In this document: positions 16,610 through 23,871 of the stretch, in pieces
Position numbering within the stretch: position 1 is the first letter of the stretch
Layout of the letters: every line of letters begins with the position of its first letter
DNA from: Acidobacteriota bacterium
GTDB taxonomy: Bacteria > Acidobacteriota > Blastocatellia > Pyrinomonadales > Pyrinomonadaceae
NCBI GenBank assembly: GCA_016703965.1
Contig: JADJBB010000021.1
Coordinates: 682,001-746,000 of the forward strand
Reading direction: 5' to 3'
DNA: 64,000 nt
The notes under the pieces: model-generated
What the model was told of the DNA's origin: nothing
Database searches by the model: none
Seen by the model: the letters and a program-made list of their open reading frames with translations, nothing else
Program-made: the position numbers and the translations under genes

Positions 16610-17947
16610 ATGAACAGCACACTTTCCTCTGATATGGTGAAAAGGGTCACCGCTCAGTTGAGTCCAGCCTTAGCCTCTATTGCTGATCAATATCCCGGAG
16701 AACGCCCCGAGCGCCAGCCGATCCACACGGTTTACGGCGGAGCGCATCTCTTTAAAGCAGACACAACAAATAAGCTTGGAGTGATCGCGGCAAAGTCGCT
16801 GGCGGGCTTTGCTCATGACAGTGGTGCTTTTGCCAGTATTTTTGGCCTGCCGTCTGCCCTGGGTGAGATCGTCCATGCCCGTGTTAACGAAAAACTGGCT
16901 CGAGAAGCTATCGAGGATCTGAGGATCGATTTTGAAGATGGCTATGGGGTAAGAACGGATGCCGAAGAGGACGGCCACGCCGTAACCGCTACGGAGGAAA
17001 CCTCAAAGGCTCTGGCTGCCGGAACTCTGCCGCCATTTTTTGGCATTCGGATCAAATCCTTCAGCCCGGAAACCCTCGCGCGGTCGATCAGAACACTTGT
17101 CCTATATCTTACGGCTTTATGCCGCGAAACGGACGGAAGATTGCCGGAGAATTTTGTAGTCACGCTCCCAAAGATCGTTTCGCCCGCACAAGTGACCGCT
17201 CTCGCCGACATTCTCGATGAGATCGAAGCCCGACTAAACCTCAAACCTGGGATCATCAAGATCGAGATCATGATCGAGACGGTGCAGTCGATCATTTCGC
17301 CGGACGGCCGATCCGCGTTGCCGGAACTCGTCGCAGCCGCCAGGGGACGATGTCGGGGCGCTCATTTCGGTGCGTTCGATTACACCGCCGATTGCGGGGT
17401 CACCGCCCAGTACCAGGATCTGCGGCATCCTTCGTGCGATCTTGCCCGGCAGATCATGCAGGTTTCGCTCGCTAGGACCGGCGTTTATCTCTCGGATGGT
17501 GTAACAACGGTAATGCCGATCGCCCCGCATCGGGGAGATGCTCTATCTGCGGAGCAGATCACGGAGAACGAAGCAGTGGTTCGTTCAGCATGGCGGCTTC
17601 ATTACGATAATTGCCGTTGGGCACTGCAGAATGGGTTTTACCAGGGCTGGGACCTTCATCCGGCACAAATTCCGGCCCGTTACGCCGCTGTTTACTCCTT
17701 CTTTCTCGAAGGCCTCGACCAGACGTCCGACCGGCTGAATAATTTCCTTGAAAAAGCAGCCCAGGCGACCCTGGTCGGCAATAATTTTGACGATGCGGCT
17801 ACCGGACAGGGCTTGCTAAATTATTTCACTAGGGCGATCAACTGCGGTGCGTTAACCGAACAGGGAGCATTGGAACGGACCGGGCTTTCGCTCGAGCAGT
17901 TAAGATCCGGCTCTTTCGCTGCGATCATCAAACAAATAAACGTCTAG
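16610..17947 (+). CDS. CitE/HpcH-type aldolase superfamily protein (DUF6986-like)
   Basis: 445 residues without a signal peptide. Motifs typical of the aldolase/citrate-lyase barrel are visible: DLRIDFEDGYG (metal-binding acidic cluster), FFGIRIKSF, IEIMIETVQSI with the metal-binding Glu, and GAHFGAFDYTADCGV. Related proteins sit beside ureide genes in actinobacteria and are annotated only as DUF6986 aldolases. It starts 18 bp after the uraH-like gene and completes a three-gene operon. A C-C bond cleavage or formation step on a urate- or ureide-derived compound is inferred from neighbours only. Confidence 0.75.
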   Translation: MNSTLSSDMVKRVTAQLSPALASIADQYPGERPERQPIHTVYGGAHLFKADTTNKLGVIAAKSLAGFAHDSGAFASIFGLPSALGEIVHARVNEKLAREAIEDLRIDFEDGYGVRTDAEEDGHAVTATEETSKALAAGTLPPFFGIRIKSFSPETLARSIRTLVLYLTALCRETDGRLPENFVVTLPKIVSPAQVTALADILDEIEARLNLKPGIIKIEIMIETVQSIISPDGRSALPELVAAARGRCRGAHFGAFDYTADCGVTAQYQDLRHPSCDLARQIMQVSLARTGVYLSDGVTTVMPIAPHRGDALSAEQITENEAVVRSAWRLHYDNCRWALQNGFYQGWDLHPAQIPARYAAVYSFFLEGLDQTSDRLNNFLEKAAQATLVGNNFDDAATGQGLLNYFTRAINCGALTEQGALERTGLSLEQLRSGSFAAIIKQINV

Positions 17948-17968
17948 TTTACGCAAGAAACTTTTCAG

Positions 17969-18017
17969 GCTCCGTTCAATAGAACAACAGCAACTGCTGA
18001 ATCTATTTGAACGGAGC
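17969..18017 (+). terminator. Terminator-like hairpin that also covers the next gene's Shine-Dalgarno
   Basis: GCTCCGTTCAA (17969-17979) pairs with TTGAACGGAGC (18007-18017), with a further partly paired inner part, and is followed by TTTTATATG. The right arm contains the GGAG that would serve the ATG at 18024. It can end the aldolase transcript or block translation of the following gene. Confidence 0.75.
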
Positions 18018-18023
18018 TTTTAT

Positions 18024-18596
18024 ATGCCTGAATTTGACAGCCCTTTGGAGAATGTAAAGATCGCGAGCCCATGTTCGGCTGACTGGAACGAAATGTACGG
18101 CGACGAACGGAAGAGATTTTGCGGCGACTGTAAGCTGAATGTTTACAACCTTTCAGGAATGACGAAGACCGAAGCTGAATCGTTGATCCTCAATGCGGAA
18201 GGCCGTCTTTGCGTCCGGTTCTACCAGCGTGCCGACGGCAGCGTTATTACTACTGATTGCCCGGTCGGTTTGGCCGGTGTGAAACATCGAACACGCGTTT
18301 TCGCGACCGCAGCGGCTTCGCTGCTGATGGCTATTTTGACAGGCGTGTTCTTTGTTTCGATATTCTCGAAGGCGACACGTGTCGTCGTCGGTGAAATGAT
18401 CCCGTACTCAACGCCTACCCCGGAACCGAGGCCGTTGATGGGAGCTATCGCGATCAACCCAGACACGAATTCCAATAAGCCAAAAGAAGATCCGTATGTC
18501 ATGGGCAAGATCGCCGTGCCGCCGACGAAAAAGAAGAAAACGATGACCGAAGTAAAAGGTGAAGTGGTTATTCGGGAAGTCGAAAGAACGATGTAA
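18024..18596 (+). CDS. Membrane-anchored protein with N-terminal Cys-rich domain
   Basis: 190 residues. Residues ~10-80 form a compact Cys domain: ASPCSADWNEM, RFCGDCKLNVYNLSGMT, GRLCVRFYQRADG and TTDCPVG, i.e. five Cys in a C...CxxC...C...C order that could bind a metal or cofactor. A single membrane helix (about 91-114) is followed by a Pro/Lys-rich tail (TPTPEPRP, PPTKKKKTMTE). Similar proteins occur in acidobacteria and related phyla, without a known role. The start is fixed by GGAG 7 bp upstream, which is itself part of a hairpin. Confidence 0.82.
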   Translation: MPEFDSPLENVKIASPCSADWNEMYGDERKRFCGDCKLNVYNLSGMTKTEAESLILNAEGRLCVRFYQRADGSVITTDCPVGLAGVKHRTRVFATAAASLLMAILTGVFFVSIFSKATRVVVGEMIPYSTPTPEPRPLMGAIAINPDTNSNKPKEDPYVMGKIAVPPTKKKKTMTEVKGEVVIREVERTM

Positions 18597-18625
18597 AAGC
18601 ATTCCGAGCAAACGCCAGTGCCTTT

Positions 18626-19711
18626 TTACTTTACGTAATATCCCTGCCGCGAACGCAGCCGGAGGCCGCCGGAATTTTGTAGGCCGACGTCGAGCTTGAC
18701 GTACTTATTGACCGGAAAATCAGCGTCGGAATAATACTGGATCAAATATTGGGCACGTAGTTCGCCGGTCAGCTGCTTGAAGATGCGATCAAGCGTTTCC
18801 TCGTTACGCTTCGAATTGATCCCATTTAGCAGCGGATCTTTCATGTTGGTCGAGAGGAATTTTGGTAAGAATGCCGTTCCGCCCGTATCGACTGAAAACC
18901 GCTCCAAACCGATCTGCGCACGCTTACTTATCTTGTTAAGTTTGTACGAATCGCCCGCCGGATTGATTACGTAAAAGACCGAATCAGCATTCTGCAGGTC
19001 ACGAAGGATCTGGGCTTGAGCCTGCAAATGAGCCGCGTCAGTCCGTGCGGCGAGCTGATTTCGCTTTTCCGGGGTGAGTGAATTGACGTCGATGTCGCGA
19101 TAATTGGCTTTTTCCGCTTCGCGGGTCAGGTCGCTCCAATTGTCCTCGCCATCGGTCAAGGCAACGATCACGCGGCGGCTGCGAACCGGAGCATTTTTTT
19201 GCAGGTATTTTGCAGCAGCGGAAACCGTGTCGTAAAACGCCGTGAACTTACCCGAGGGCATGATCGAGCGAACCCGGATCGCGGCCTGGGCCGAGTTTTC
19301 CCTCGCCATTGCTGAGATCGGCTTATCGCCTATCAAAAAGATCGTGGCCCTGTCGTCGCCTTTCATTACGCTTTCCAGAAACTGGGCAGCGGCCTTTATC
19401 TCAAAATCAAAAAGCGGGTTAACGCTGCCGGAAACGTCCACGAGCAGAGCGATCTCCAGCGGTGTGGCTTCGGCATTTGTAACCTGATCGATGATCTGAG
19501 CTTTACCGTCCTCACCGACGCGGAAGTTCTCAGCTTTTAGTCCAAGAATTGGTTCGCCATTGGCGTCAGTTACGGAAACCGGCACGACCACGAGCCGGGA
19601 TTCGACCTTAATTACCTCATCGTCGGCGGGTTTCGGGGTCGGTGTCTGTGCGTTTACGGCAATACCGCCGAAAAGGGCTAAGACCAGGCCGAACCAAGAT
19701 GAATTACGCAT
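18626..19711 (-). CDS. VWFA-domain secreted protein (acidobacterial VWFA-related family)
   Basis: 361 residues with a signal peptide (LVLALFGGIAVNAQTPTP). After an N-terminal strand region (VESRLVVVPVSVTDANGEPI, typical of the acidobacterial VWFA-related family TIGR03436) comes a von Willebrand A domain with the MIDAS motif LLVDVSGSV and the LTDGED acidic loop. The function of the family is unknown; it probably mediates protein-protein contacts in the envelope. It lies 88 bp after the OmpA-family gene on the same strand. Confidence 0.9.
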   Translation of the reverse strand: MRNSSWFGLVLALFGGIAVNAQTPTPKPADDEVIKVESRLVVVPVSVTDANGEPILGLKAENFRVGEDGKAQIIDQVTNAEATPLEIALLVDVSGSVNPLFDFEIKAAAQFLESVMKGDDRATIFLIGDKPISAMARENSAQAAIRVRSIMPSGKFTAFYDTVSAAAKYLQKNAPVRSRRVIVALTDGEDNWSDLTREAEKANYRDIDVNSLTPEKRNQLAARTDAAHLQAQAQILRDLQNADSVFYVINPAGDSYKLNKISKRAQIGLERFSVDTGGTAFLPKFLSTNMKDPLLNGINSKRNEETLDRIFKQLTGELRAQYLIQYYSDADFPVNKYVKLDVGLQNSGGLRLRSRQGYYVK

Positions 19712-19799
19712 TTAGGAACTCCGTAAACGAACGGCAAAATAAGAGGACACCGAAGCGACAGATGTTTCCGTCGCTTCAGGTGCCCAATATTCGAACAAA

Positions 19800-20765
19800 T
19801 TACTTTTCGTTGATATCGTTGCTCGATTTGACCTCGACGGTCTGGTTGAGGCCGCGGCTAACAAGAAGCTTAACCTCGACGCGGCGATTCTGCTCACGGC
19901 CTTCTTTGGACGTATTATCGGCGACTGCCTGAAGTTCGCCAAAACCATATGACGTGCTCATCCGGCGAAGCGGAATATTGTGGTTTTCGATCAAGTATTC
20001 CTTTACAGCCTGAGCACGGCGGTCGCTAAGAGCCTTGTTGGCCTTAGCACTGCCTTCGGCAGAGGCGAAACCGGTGACTTCGATCATGTAGCCTTTCATC
20101 GTCAGTGCAGCGGTGGCGAGCTGGTCAAGCGAAGATTTGCCTTCCGGTGAAAGCACGGCACTGTTGACCCTAAAGTTCACGGTCGCTGTTGACTGAACGA
20201 TATAGTCGTCCATGTCGGTGATGCGTTTGTTTGTCGCATTCACTCCGGCAACTGCCGCATCAGCGGTGTCCTGAGCAGCTTTAGCTCCACCTTTGGCAGC
20301 ATTTGAGATGGCCATCAGTTCATCGATCTGGCCGGAGACGCGTTCGGCGTTCTGCTCGGCAGCACTGAGACGTTCCTCGGCCGGGGTCACGCGTGAATCG
20401 ATCGCCTGTGCCGTCTGAAGGGCTGTCTTGTCGAATCGAACCTTATTCACGGAAACCGATCCGGCGCTTTCGCCGATTCCTTCAATTTCCATCATCAAGC
20501 CGCGGACGAGAGCCGCAACCGGATATTTGTCGCCGCCAAAGAACCCGTTGTTCTTAATACTCGCGTTCGGTGCAATAACGACGCGGGTATCGACCCCGAC
20601 CGAATCGCGGACAACAAAAGTATTCGTATCTTCCTTAGCTACAACAACGCCTTTGATCTTGTATTTCTGACCGGCAACTGCGTTTCTGACCTGTCCCGTC
20701 TGGGCAAAAGCCGAAACTACGCCAAGCGTTAACGCCAGGGCCAAAACTGATAATTTTTTATACAT
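19800..20765 (-). CDS. OmpA-family outer-membrane/peptidoglycan-binding protein
   Basis: 321 residues from the ATG at 20765, chosen because GAGGAG lies 9 bp upstream and a proper signal peptide begins there (MYKKLSVLALALTLGVVSAF). A beta-rich N-terminal domain (VAGQKYKIKGVVVAKEDTNT) is followed by an Ala-rich, probably coiled-coil segment (~140-190) and a C-terminal OmpA domain (VTGFASAEGSAKANKALSDR, EGREQNRRVEVKLL) that should bind peptidoglycan. It probably links the outer membrane to the wall. A 10-bp inverted repeat lies in its leader. Confidence 0.92.
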   Translation of the reverse strand: MYKKLSVLALALTLGVVSAFAQTGQVRNAVAGQKYKIKGVVVAKEDTNTFVVRDSVGVDTRVVIAPNASIKNNGFFGGDKYPVAALVRGLMMEIEGIGESAGSVSVNKVRFDKTALQTAQAIDSRVTPAEERLSAAEQNAERVSGQIDELMAISNAAKGGAKAAQDTADAAVAGVNATNKRITDMDDYIVQSTATVNFRVNSAVLSPEGKSSLDQLATAALTMKGYMIEVTGFASAEGSAKANKALSDRRAQAVKEYLIENHNIPLRRMSTSYGFGELQAVADNTSKEGREQNRRVEVKLLVSRGLNQTVEVKSSNDINEK

Positions 20766-20813
20766 AACAACTGACTCCTCTAAGATAAACTTTGGTTGAT
20801 GAGCTAACCTCAT

Positions 20814-20872
20814 ACTAGACGCTAGCCGAGAGGGCCGCGTTGTCTGTTAGATTACTAACCCAAGCGTCTAGT
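20814..20872 (-). promoter_or_regulatory. 10-bp inverted repeat in the ompA-like leader
   Basis: ACTAGACGCT (20814-20823) and AGCGTCTAGT (20863-20872) are perfect complements separated by 39 bp, 49-107 bp upstream of the start codon. It may be an mRNA-leader stem or a pair of operator half-sites. Confidence 0.5.
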
Positions 20873-20973
20873 CACAGTATTAAAGTATACATAAAGCCCA
20901 AACAGGCATAAAGAATTTTCTTTAGCGGTATAAGAGCTTATTATGAAGCCCGTAAAACGGGAGTGAAAATGTA

Positions 20974-21005
20974 ATTCGCGGCTGCAAGTAAAAACAGCCG
21001 CGAAT
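20974..21005 (-). terminator. Hairpin downstream of the E2 acyltransferase gene
   Basis: ATTCGCGGCTG and CAGCCGCGAAT form a perfect 11-bp stem with a 10-nt loop, 21 bp after the stop. The following minus-strand sequence has only a weak T-tract (ACATTTTC). Confidence 0.7.
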
Positions 21006-21026
21006 CCAGAGATAATTTCGTAAAGA

Positions 21027-22784
21027 TCAAATACTGAACGGGGCACTCTCAAGATAGCCCTTCATATAGGCTAGGAATTTCTCGGCATCAGCCCCATCAA
21101 CCACCCGATGGTCGTACGTCAGGGCAAAGTATGCCATCTGGCGAATAGCGATATAATCGTCGCCGTCCGGTGTGGTCATTACCTTCGGTCGTTTTTCGAT
21201 CGTGCCGACACAAAGGATCGCCACCTGCGGCTGATTGATGATCGGTGTGCCGAACAGGCCGCCGAAAACCCCGGGATTTGTTACGGTAAATGTTCCGCCC
21301 TGAACTTCGTCGGGCATCAGTTTTTTGGTTCGTGCACGATCGGCGAGGTCGTTCGCCGTGGTCGCAAGCTCGGCGAGCGAGAGAGTTCCCGCACGTTTTA
21401 TGACCGGAACGATCAACCCCCAATCAAGCGCGACGGCCATACCGATGTTGATATCGCCCTTATAAACGATGTTGTCGCCGTCGATCTGCGAATTGACGAT
21501 GCGGTGCTCGCGGATCGCGGCGGTTACAGCCTGAAAGATGAACGGCATGAACGTAAGTTTTGTGCCGTATTTTGCTGTGAACGCGTCCTGATTCGCCTTG
21601 CGGAACTTTGCGACATTAGTCATGTCGATCTCGTAAACGCTCGTCACGTGTGCCGACGTTTGTTTTGAGAACGTCATGTGTTCCGATATCTTTTTCCGCA
21701 TCACCGACATCTTCTCGACGCGGTCGTCCATTGCGGTCACTATCGGCGGTGCAGTAAAGCTTGGCTTCGAAGCGGATGCCGTTGACGGAACAGCGACGGA
21801 CGCGGCACCCTTCACAAGCAGATCCTGCGGGCGAAGCGCTGCACCGGTTTCGATGAACGACAGGATATCGTCCTTCGTGACACGGCCGCTGAGGCCGCTG
21901 CCGGGGATCCTGGTGATGTCGATGCCGTGTTCTTTTGCGATGTTACGAACGAGCGGGCTCGATTTTTGACGGCGAAGCTCGTCGAGCGAGCCAGAAACTT
22001 TGAGCGTCGAGACCGGAGCCGACGAAGCCGCAGCTGCGGCCGCCTGAACTGGCGGAGTAACCGGAGCAACCGGTGTTGGTTCGGGAGTCGGAACTGCAAC
22101 CGGAGCAGCCGCAGGTGTACTGGCTACTGCCATCTGCCCACCGCCAACCAACGCTAAAACCGACCCGACCTCGACCGTTTCGCCTTCCTCAACATTGATC
22201 GCGAGAAGCTTACCAGCCGCTGGCGAGGGAACTTCGGCATCGACCTTATCTGTCGAGATCTCGAGCAGCGGCTCGTCTTTTTCTATTTCGTCACCGACCG
22301 CCTTCAGCCATTTTGAAACGGTACCCTCGGTGATCGATTCGCCCATCTGGGGCATTACGACCTCTGTTGAAGAAGTTGAAGTTGAAGTTGCAGGAGCAGC
22401 AGCAGGTTCAGGCTCGGGCATTTTTATCGCTTCGATCTCGGGCTGAGGTTCTGGAACTATTGGCTCCGGCGGAGCAACGGCTGCGGCGGCTTCTGCGACA
22501 GGCGCGGGCTGACTGCTGACCGCCGACTGCTCACTGCTCACGGCACCTTCCTCACCGATGACCGCTACCACAGTTCCGACCTCGACAGTTTCGCCTTCTG
22601 CGGTTCTGACTTCGAGCAGAACCCCGGCTCCGGGGCTCGGTACTTCTGCATCGACCTTATCGGTCGAGATCTCGAGGATCGGCTCGTCTTTTTCAACGCG
22701 TTCACCGACCTGTTTCAGCCATTTCGAAACGGTTCCCTCGGTTATCGATTCGCCCATCTGGGGCATTACGACTTCAATGCTCAT
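21027..22784 (-). CDS. sucB: 2-oxoacid dehydrogenase E2, dihydrolipoamide acyltransferase (SucB-like, two lipoyl domains)
   Basis: 585 residues from the ATG at 22784, preceded by GGAGAA; a start seven codons upstream has less support. Two nearly identical lipoyl domains carry EISTDKVDAEV with lipoyl-Lys43 and about Lys180. A peripheral-subunit-binding domain (SPLVRNIAKEHGIDITRIPG) and the catalytic domain with DHRVVDG (His near 559) follow. The VMPQMGESITEGT lipoyl start suits 2-oxoglutarate dehydrogenase E2, but a branched-chain or pyruvate complex is possible. Both inter-domain linkers contain short repeat-derived segments. The E3 gene lpdA is 14 kb away. Confidence 0.93.
   Translation of the reverse strand: MSIEVVMPQMGESITEGTVSKWLKQVGERVEKDEPILEISTDKVDAEVPSPGAGVLLEVRTAEGETVEVGTVVAVIGEEGAVSSEQSAVSSQPAPVAEAAAAVAPPEPIVPEPQPEIEAIKMPEPEPAAAPATSTSTSSTEVVMPQMGESITEGTVSKWLKAVGDEIEKDEPLLEISTDKVDAEVPSPAAGKLLAINVEEGETVEVGSVLALVGGGQMAVASTPAAAPVAVPTPEPTPVAPVTPPVQAAAAAASSAPVSTLKVSGSLDELRRQKSSPLVRNIAKEHGIDITRIPGSGLSGRVTKDDILSFIETGAALRPQDLLVKGAASVAVPSTASASKPSFTAPPIVTAMDDRVEKMSVMRKKISEHMTFSKQTSAHVTSVYEIDMTNVAKFRKANQDAFTAKYGTKLTFMPFIFQAVTAAIREHRIVNSQIDGDNIVYKGDINIGMAVALDWGLIVPVIKRAGTLSLAELATTANDLADRARTKKLMPDEVQGGTFTVTNPGVFGGLFGTPIINQPQVAILCVGTIEKRPKVMTTPDGDDYIAIRQMAYFALTYDHRVVDGADAEKFLAYMKGYLESAPFSI
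22120..22152. repeat. CAGT/GGC-type short repeat inside the E2 gene (second linker)
   Basis: The minus strand reads GTTGGCGGTGGGCAGATGGC here and encodes VGGGQMAVAS after lipoyl domain 2. The same word family occurs at 22508-22544 and twice in the DUF1800 gene. Confidence 0.55.
22508..22544. repeat. CAGT/GGC-type short repeat inside the E2 gene (first linker)
   Basis: The minus strand reads GAGCAGTGAGCAGTCGGCGG and continues with CAGCAGTCAGC, encoding SSEQSAVSSQ between the two lipoyl domains. It resembles the CAGTGGGCAGTTGGC repeats at 31741-31825. Confidence 0.55.
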
Positions 22785-22872
22785 AAATTCTCCGCTGACC
22801 GACACAAACGATAGGTCAACTTAAAAGAATACAAAAAATGTGAGATTAAGAGAAACAGACTGGAGCACCGGT

Positions 22873-23004
22873 GACTGGAGCGGCAAGCATCTCTGCTTGC
22901 CAGCGGTTGAAAACCGCTTATGCACCGAGATTGATAAAAGTTTGCGATAGTCGAACACCGAGGAAGCCTCGGTGTGGCAAGCAGGGATGCTTGCCGCTCC
23001 AGTC
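22873..23004. repeat. REPIN-like palindromic element, copy 1
   Basis: A 132-bp inverted repeat bounded by GACTGGAG and CTCCAGTC. Each end carries a hairpin: GGCAAGCA-N4-TGCTTGCC at 22882-22901 and 22976-22995. Inside are two more hairpins, AGCGGTT-GAA-AACCGCT and ACACCGAGG-AAG-CCTCGGTGT (22955-22975). It lies between the E2 start and the end of the gene at 23015. Copies 2 and 3 are at 30257 and 32820. Confidence 0.9.
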
Positions 23005-23014
23005 GCTTCGCCGC

Positions 23015-23422
23015 TTAGATCGACGCACGCCGTCTTATTTCACTAACAACATTCCCAGCATTGTTCAGAGTACTGGGAATGGTCAGTGTTTTTCCGCTTC
23101 CGAAACTAACCACACCGTTCTCGCTCACCTCCCTGATCTCATTCCATAGCACGATATTCTTCCGGTATCTAAAGCCATTTTCGTAAACCTCGACATTGGC
23201 TTTTCGCTGCATTACAAATGAGAACATCGTTATCAGATAAACGATCAGAAATGCCGTTGCCAGAAAGAAATACAGGATGTGCGGACGAATGTAGGCGGCA
23301 AAGATCATTGCCAGAAAGAACATGAAGGAGAGGACGGCGATAAAGACCGCGCGCTGGATGTAAGCGGGTGCGATGACGTGGGTCGCCGTTTGGCGGCCAA
23401 GTTCTATTTCTCTTTGGGCCAT
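23015..23422 (-). CDS. Small membrane protein of unknown function
   Basis: 135 residues. Two hydrophobic helices (about 25-43 and 48-69) precede a soluble C-terminal part (VEVYENGFRYRKNIVLWNEI) that looks like a small PH-like or bPH domain. The start abuts the stop of the DUF4242 gene with no gap, so the two are co-transcribed. Its stop lies 11 bp from a REPIN-like element. No function is assigned. Confidence 0.75.
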   Translation of the reverse strand: MAQREIELGRQTATHVIAPAYIQRAVFIAVLSFMFFLAMIFAAYIRPHILYFFLATAFLIVYLITMFSFVMQRKANVEVYENGFRYRKNIVLWNEIREVSENGVVSFGSGKTLTIPSTLNNAGNVVSEIRRRASI

Positions 23423-23698
23423 TTAGACTTCTGCTGTGGTCGGGTCGATGATCGCCTTGATCTCGGAGATCCGGTTGGCGGGAAAGCCGCCGCGCGTGGC
23501 GTGTTCGCGTATCATATCCTCATTCGGGGCGATGTACACACAATAGATCTTGTCGCCGGTCACATAGCTTTGGACCCATTGGATCTGCGGGCCGAGATCC
23601 TTCAAAACGCTGCACGATGTTTGCGAAACCGCCTGCAGAGCATCGGCTGTCGAATCGCCAACGCCCGGAATTTCTCTCTCGATCACATATTTCGGCAT
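23423..23698 (-). CDS. DUF4242 (SCO4226-like) small protein
   Basis: 91 residues. The frame matches the DUF4242 ferredoxin-like family: MPKYVIEREIPGVG start, WVQSYVTGDKIYCVYIAPNE and IREHATRGGFPANRI. The actinobacterial member SCO4226 binds nickel; whether this one does is unknown. It is upstream of, and directly adjacent to, the small membrane protein gene and diverges from the S9 peptidase gene. Confidence 0.85.
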   Translation of the reverse strand: MPKYVIEREIPGVGDSTADALQAVSQTSCSVLKDLGPQIQWVQSYVTGDKIYCVYIAPNEDMIREHATRGGFPANRISEIKAIIDPTTAEV

Positions 23699-23871
23699 AC
23701 TTTTTTCTCCCGACTGCGTAATACAACCCTAGAAACGTGAAATCAAAATAATATCAAATACGCGGCTTTTCTGTGACAAAAGCCGTGTGTGAGATAGAAT
23801 ATGTTTCAACTCACTACAGAACTGACAAATGAATTGTCGCAACCAAAAATTCAGGATCGGATAGAAACCCA

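Noticed and set aside
20766..20813. Upstream start for the OmpA-family protein giving 16 extra residues
   Set aside because: The downstream ATG has GAGGAG at proper spacing and begins a clean signal peptide; the extension would bury it.
22300..22784. Strong internal DNA similarity at the start of the E2 gene considered as a mobile duplication
   Set aside because: It is explained by the two tandem lipoyl domains normal for this enzyme family.
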